A stretch of DNA of 64,000 bases from Glaciecola amylolytica (GTDB lineage: Bacteria > Bacteroidota > Bacteroidia > Flavobacteriales_D > Crocinitomicaceae): assembly GCA_003856375.1 (NCBI GenBank), contig CP034120.1:248001-312000 (forward strand), given 5' to 3'. The position numbers and the translations under genes are program-made. Of the stretch, positions 59,982 to 64,000 are shown in pieces. The notes beneath the pieces are model-generated. The model made no database searches. It saw nothing but the letters and a program-made list of their open reading frames with translations, and was not told the DNA's origin. Position 1 is the first letter of the stretch. Every line of letters starts with the position of its first letter.

Positions 59982-61912
59982 GGTTCTTCAAAGGTTTCAC
60001 TCAAAGCATAAACGATCGGGTTGTCTTTTCGGTAAATGATCTGAAAAGATACTATTTGTAAGGGTTTTCTATCCCGGTTCCAAATATAGGTGCTCAGAAG
60101 CGGTTTGTCGAACTGTTTGTATTTCAAATCGATGAATTTCATGGATTGAATCAGTGTAATGGTGCTGTCTGCACGATTTAAAACACCGTTTTTCACTTCG
60201 CTTGCTTTGAATTGAATGACCGAATCATTCGATTGAGCAGTCATAATCAGCAAAGGATTCTGATCGAAATCGGAAAGCTTCAGTTTCACAATCACATCTA
60301 CCAGGTCCGACGGTTTTTGAATCAATTCCGACAAAGGTTTGGAATAACCCGGCCCCCATTCTTCATCCTGATTGAAATGGTAGGTATTGTTGTACCATTT
60401 ATTTGGGTCGTAGCCATTGAATAGTTCGTGGTTTTTCGATAAGTCGGCAAGTGCTTTTTCACTTGGTGAACCTTTTGCAGCTAAAAGCGTGGAAGCTGAG
60501 AAATAGTTTCGCTGCCAAACGATGTGCGGGTATTTTGAAAGAACAATTGCCCGGTAAGTTGCAGGCATCAATGAAGTAGAGCCCAGGTAAACACGGTCGA
60601 AGTTTTTAAATTGGTCGTTCAGTAACTCGATTAGTTGCTTTTCGGTAAATGTCGGCGTGTTGATGAACAGGTAAGATTCCGGAATGTTCAGGTTTTGATG
60701 TTTCTGGTAAAAACGCGTTTTCGGTTCATCTGTAAACAGAATCGTCAATGTTTTCGGATTTTCTTTATTTGCATCATGAGCATCCGTCACAAACTGCTTG
60801 AAAATCGGGACGTAGAAAATGGAATAGTAGTTTCTGCTGAAAATCAAGGTGCTTACCAAACCAATGCAGATACAGCCTACGTAAACAGTGTTCACGATTT
60901 CGGATTGCTCTTTAATCCACCCGAAAATGAACAGAAGTAAGAACGGAAATACAAAAATGAGAACCGAATATTGCAGAACCGCAGAACCGTAAATGGAATA
61001 GAAGTAGGCGATGAAATAAACGGAGAAAAACAAGATTCCTGAGAAGTAAAGCGGCTTTCGCTGCTTGAGTGTATTTTTACCGTAAACCCGACTGTAGAGC
61101 CAGATTCCGGAAAGCAGAATAACCAATGCGGTGGAAAAGTGGAAAACGTAAAACAGGAAGTTGAACAAAAAGTCCGGTTCCGGTTTTCCAAGCCATTCGC
61201 CAACGCCGCCATCACCCAATTGCTTGAGGAAAATATTCAAATGCGGAAGGTAGGCCACAACGGCAATCAGGCACAGAAGCAGGTATCTCCAAAGGTGTTT
61301 TCTTCCCACAAAGAACAAGCCCAGCAATCCGATCAGAGCACAGGTCAGTAAGCTGAAATGGTGATTGTATGAGCAAAGAATGATTGCAAGAACAAAATAA
61401 AACTGGTGTTTCAAGCGGTAGTTTTTGTAGAAAACCAGTTCGCTCCAGTGATAAACCAGAAGTAAGGTGAAAAACAATCCGCTGCTGTAAGGTCTGATAA
61501 TCTGACTGAACATGATGGTGTATTCCGAACAGGCAATGATGGATGCGACAATCAAAGCAGCTGTTTTATTCGACCAGCGCAAACCAATTTTGTAGGATAA
61601 ATAAATACTTCCGATTCCGGTGAGAATAAAAGGCAGTTTCACAATCCATTCCGAATAGCCGAACATTCCTGTCCAGTAATAGAGAAAAACCTGAACTAGC
61701 GCAGGATGCGTGTCGCGGTATTTGACCCCGAAATTGATCAGGTCGTGCAGGTTATCGAAATCTGTGCGGACCAGAGCACTCAGTTCGTCGTGCATGTAAG
61801 GGATTTCTGTCCAATTATAAAGCCGGAGAATTGCTGCAATTATCAGAATCAGAACAAGGAGCGAATTTTGCTTTAGCTTTTGAAAAAACAGATTGATTTT
61901 TGATTGAATCAT
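59978..61912 (-). CDS. GT39-like membrane glycosyltransferase
   Basis: 644 residues from ATG 61912; the frame is open to 62014, but that extension overlaps a repeat. About 12 membrane helices occupy residues 10-390, with a D-E motif (YMHDELSALVRTDF) in the first periplasmic loop, typical of GT39/ArnT-type enzymes that transfer a sugar from a polyprenyl lipid. The C-terminal part (about 400-640) is soluble and periplasmic. Donor and acceptor are unknown; protein or lipid A modification is possible. Its stop overlaps the RNA methyltransferase stop by 4 bp. Confidence 0.8.
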   Translation of the reverse strand: MIQSKINLFFQKLKQNSLLVLILIIAAILRLYNWTEIPYMHDELSALVRTDFDNLHDLINFGVKYRDTHPALVQVFLYYWTGMFGYSEWIVKLPFILTGIGSIYLSYKIGLRWSNKTAALIVASIIACSEYTIMFSQIIRPYSSGLFFTLLLVYHWSELVFYKNYRLKHQFYFVLAIILCSYNHHFSLLTCALIGLLGLFFVGRKHLWRYLLLCLIAVVAYLPHLNIFLKQLGDGGVGEWLGKPEPDFLFNFLFYVFHFSTALVILLSGIWLYSRVYGKNTLKQRKPLYFSGILFFSVYFIAYFYSIYGSAVLQYSVLIFVFPFLLLFIFGWIKEQSEIVNTVYVGCICIGLVSTLIFSRNYYSIFYVPIFKQFVTDAHDANKENPKTLTILFTDEPKTRFYQKHQNLNIPESYLFINTPTFTEKQLIELLNDQFKNFDRVYLGSTSLMPATYRAIVLSKYPHIVWQRNYFSASTLLAAKGSPSEKALADLSKNHELFNGYDPNKWYNNTYHFNQDEEWGPGYSKPLSELIQKPSDLVDVIVKLKLSDFDQNPLLIMTAQSNDSVIQFKASEVKNGVLNRADSTITLIQSMKFIDLKYKQFDKPLLSTYIWNRDRKPLQIVSFQIIYRKDNPIVYALSETFEEP

Positions 61913-62000
61913 GAATAACCCTTTCAAACAAAGGTAATAAAGCTGTTGAAATCGTGAAGGAAAAACTGGAACTGACTTTGCTCTGGTTTGAAACGTAAAA

Positions 62001-62025
62001 TTGCCATATCGCAATATTGCGAACC
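62001..62025 (+). repeat. dispersed palindromic element, copy C
   Basis: 25 bp identical to 23567-23591, again with the palindrome CGCAATATTGCG. It lies in the 5' region of the GT39-like gene, about 90 bp from its ATG. Confidence 0.8.
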
Positions 62026-62104
62026 GACCGCTATGACTGGGTTGTAGAGCGGAAATGTGCCCGTTGATGATTTTAATCGTGTCCGAAATGTCAATTTGTT
62101 AATC

Positions 62105-62116
62105 TGCCATTTGGCA
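62105..62116. repeat. 12-bp palindrome near the dispersed element
   Basis: TGCCATTTGGCA followed by AACC, similar in its outer bases to the element at 62001-62025. The rest of the 407-bp spacer (61913-62319) holds nothing else I can name apart from a -7 box. Confidence 0.5.
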
Positions 62117-62290
62117 AACCGTAGTCTATCAGGCCAAAATTACCAACAGCTATTACTGAAATAATCGATTTTCATGACTGATCCCCTGCTTCCAAAATTG
62201 ACTCTTATGATCTAATCGGATGAAAAGAAGGTCTTCAAGGATCAACCGATTTTACCGCGTTTTAGCGATAAGAATCTGACAAACAATCGT

Positions 62291-62298
62291 TATTTTTG
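62291..62298 (+). promoter_or_regulatory. -7 box upstream of the ferredoxin-NADP reductase gene
   Basis: TATTTTTG fits TAnnTTTG and lies 21 bp before the ATG. No convincing -33 is seen. Confidence 0.4.
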
Positions 62299-62319
62299 CA
62301 GCACTTTTTTATAGAAATA

Positions 62320-63330
62320 ATGATTGAAACTGATATAATAATAATTGGTGCAGGTCCGGTCGGACTTTTCACCGTTTTCGAAGCAGGGTTATTGAAGTTA
62401 CACTGCCATTTAATAGATTCATTACCGCAACCGGGAGGGCAATGTTCGGAGATTTATCCGAAAAAACCCATTTACGATATTCCGGGATTTCCATCCGTTT
62501 TGGCGGGTGATCTGGTTGATAATCTGATGGAGCAGGCTGCTCCGTTCAAGCCGGGATTCACTTTGGGTGAAGCAGCAATGACCATCGAAAAAACGGAAGA
62601 CAACAAGTTTATCGTAACAACTGTTAAAGGAACAAAGCATTTGGCTCCGATTGTAATGATTGCAGGAGGATTGGGAGTTTTTGAACCGCGTAAACCACCT
62701 ATTTCGAACATCGTTGATTTCGAAGATAAAGGAGTGGAGTACATCATCAAAGATCCGGAATTTTACCGCGGAAAACGTTGTGTAATTGCCGGAGGAGGTG
62801 ATTCTGCGTTGGATTGGTCGATTTTCCTTGCTGAAAAGAAAATTGCAAAAGAAGTGGTTTTGGTACACAGAAGTGCCTCTTTCCGCGGACATTTGGATTC
62901 CGTTCAGAAAGTAATCGATATGGCAGGAAGCGGTCAGATTACTTTGATTACAGAAGCTGAAGTTGTTGGTTTGGAAGGAGCTGATTCGTTGACTCACGTG
63001 AAAATTGAACACAATTCACAAGGAGAAATTCTTCGTGAAACGGATCACTTCATTCCATTGTTCGGATTGAAACCTTCTTTGGGGCCAATTGCAGATTGGG
63101 GGCTGGAAATCGAAAAGAATGCAATCAAAGTGAATACCTTGGATTATTCTACAAATATTCCGGGAATATATGCAATCGGTGATGTCAATACCTACGAGAA
63201 CAAACTGAAATTGATCCTGTGTGGATTTCACGAAGGAACCTTGGCTGTTCAGTCTGCGTTTGCACGAATTCATCCGGATAAGAAAAATATTCTGAAGTAC
63301 ACAACCGTAAACGGAGTACAGGGATTTTAA
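62320..63330 (+). CDS. ferredoxin-NADP reductase, thioredoxin-reductase-like type
   Basis: 336 residues from ATG 62320 (an upstream start at 62296 would add eight). An FAD-binding GAGPVG (10-15), PQPGGQCSEIYPKKPIYDIPGFP (36-58) and an NADPH-binding AGGGDSALDW (about 155-164), then GIYAIGDVNTY near the end. It lacks the CxxC redox pair of thioredoxin reductase, marking it as the TrxR-like FNR (FNR2) class, which moves electrons between NADPH and ferredoxin or flavodoxin. A terminator follows. Confidence 0.9.
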   Translation: MIETDIIIIGAGPVGLFTVFEAGLLKLHCHLIDSLPQPGGQCSEIYPKKPIYDIPGFPSVLAGDLVDNLMEQAAPFKPGFTLGEAAMTIEKTEDNKFIVTTVKGTKHLAPIVMIAGGLGVFEPRKPPISNIVDFEDKGVEYIIKDPEFYRGKRCVIAGGGDSALDWSIFLAEKKIAKEVVLVHRSASFRGHLDSVQKVIDMAGSGQITLITEAEVVGLEGADSLTHVKIEHNSQGEILRETDHFIPLFGLKPSLGPIADWGLEIEKNAIKVNTLDYSTNIPGIYAIGDVNTYENKLKLILCGFHEGTLAVQSAFARIHPDKKNILKYTTVNGVQGF

Positions 63331-63350
63331 GGTTGAAAATAAATTATTTG

Positions 63351-63388
63351 AAAAGCAGGGGTGGGAAATTTTCCGCCCCTGCTTTTTT
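63351..63388 (+). terminator. terminator after the FNR gene
   Basis: Arms AAAAGCAGGGG and CCCCTGCTTTT with an inner imperfect stem, followed by a T-tract, 20 bp past the stop. Confidence 0.85.
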
Positions 63389-63488
63389 TGGTATAATTTT
63401 TAGTGTTACTAAACGTTAAAAAAGAAAAGAGCTGCTAAACCTTTCTTTGTTTTGTAGTTCCTATTAGCAATGAATTAAATCTCAAAAT

Positions 63489-64000
63489 ATGAAAATCGTT
63501 ATCGCAATTGCATTAGTTGTCAGTACAGGTTCTTTGACAAATGCTCAAACCCTGGGAAAAGTCCTTTCAAAAGGAAAAGAACAACTGACTACCACGCCTG
63601 GCAAAGGTTCACTAACAAACGACGAAGTAATCAGCGGTTTGCGCGAAGCGTTGACAACAGGCGCGAAATCCGCAGCGAGTTCAGCAGGTTTGACGGACGG
63701 TTTTTATAAAAATCAAAAAATCTTTATTCCATGGCCTGCAGAGGCGAATGAAATGAAAGACAAATTGGTGAAATTAGGAATGCAAAGTCAGGTGACACAA
63801 TTTGAAGAATCAGTGAATCGTGCGGCTGAAGAGGCTGCAAAAAGTGCTTACGATGTATTTGCTGCTGCAATTACAGGAATGACGGTTGGCGATGGTTTTG
63901 CGATCCTGAACGGAAGTGATACGGCTGCGACACATTATTTGCGTGAAAAAACAACGGCTACATTGACAGAGAAATTCAGACCGATTGTAAAAACGGCAAT
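63489..64000 (+). CDS. DUF4197-domain secreted protein (3' end cut by window)
   Basis: 170 complete codons before the window ends; no stop reached. Signal peptide about 1-19 (MKIVIAIALVVSTGS, ending NAQ), then the DUF4197 pattern: SLTNDEVISGLREALTTGAKSA, GLTDGFYKNQKIFIPWP, VNRAAEEAAKSAYDVFAAAI and GMTVGDGFAILNGSDTAATHYLRE described in parts. Full DUF4197 proteins are about 230-260 residues, so perhaps 60-80 are missing. Periplasmic, with no known function. Confidence 0.88.
   Translation, partial: MKIVIAIALVVSTGSLTNAQTLGKVLSKGKEQLTTTPGKGSLTNDEVISGLREALTTGAKSAASSAGLTDGFYKNQKIFIPWPAEANEMKDKLVKLGMQSQVTQFEESVNRAAEEAAKSAYDVFAAAITGMTVGDGFAILNGSDTAATHYLREKTTATLTEKFRPIVKTA

Overview
The window looks like a chromosome segment of a Bacteroidota bacterium, most likely Flavobacteriales and possibly Fluviicola-like (Crocinitomicaceae). 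That placement is inference from gene content, not a database match. Supporting signs are several secreted proteins ending in type IX secretion (T9SS) sorting domains, TonB-plug and CarboxypepD-regulatory-like domain proteins, Bacteroidota-type families (DUF5686, DUF4476, HYC_CC_PP), a LytS/LytR-type two-component pair without a periplasmic sensor, and recurring TAnnTTTG-like -7 promoter boxes. Genes are dense on both strands and mostly housekeeping. I see no prophage, insertion sequence, CRISPR array or rRNA.

Layout. 0-6.5 kb: SprT-like protease overlapping a mannose-1-phosphate guanylyltransferase, a barrel-less TonB-plug protein, a large T9SS-exported purple-acid-phosphatase-like enzyme, and Nfu. 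6.5-11 kb: a divergent metal-homeostasis module, with Fur-family regulator plus CDF exporter on one side and HYC_CC_PP protein, TonB receptor and heavy-metal-binding protein on the other. 11-20.6 kb: small membrane proteins, one with a Coq4-like zinc motif, a YjbR-like protein, two Kef-type antiporters flanking a DUF4476 protein, and a LytTR two-component pair. 20.6-32 kb: a T9SS repeat protein, metK, a PIF1-like helicase, three tandem paralogous secreted proteins and an Omp85/TamA-like barrel. 32-40.9 kb: two tiny lipoproteins, lptB, a TPR membrane protein, DUF5686, tatC, recQ, thyA. 41-52 kb: CotH-type secreted protein, nucleoside transporter, bifunctional nuclease, etfBA, pdhB, fabD, another T9SS protein. 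52-54.5 kb: the main accessory-looking spot, a solitary HEPN-like gene beside tRNA-Gly(GCC) and tRNA-Leu(UAA) with broken tRNA-Leu pieces, an 18-bp palindrome and a 77-bp duplication. 54.5-64 kb: GH29 fucosidase, mutS, a T9SS protein, a TrmH-type methyltransferase, a GT39-like membrane protein, a TrxR-like ferredoxin-NADP reductase, and a DUF4197 gene cut by the window end.

How it fits together. Envelope functions dominate: LptB (LPS export), TatC, an Omp85 barrel, TonB-linked metal handling, and T9SS cargo. Central metabolism is represented by metK, thyA, fabD, pdhB, etfBA and the ferredoxin-NADP reductase, and genome maintenance by mutS, recQ and the PIF1-like helicase. The least explained material is non-coding: a dispersed 25-bp palindromic element (three near-identical intergenic copies), short hairpins recurring inside operons, and the tRNA-Leu fragment locus beside the HEPN-like gene.
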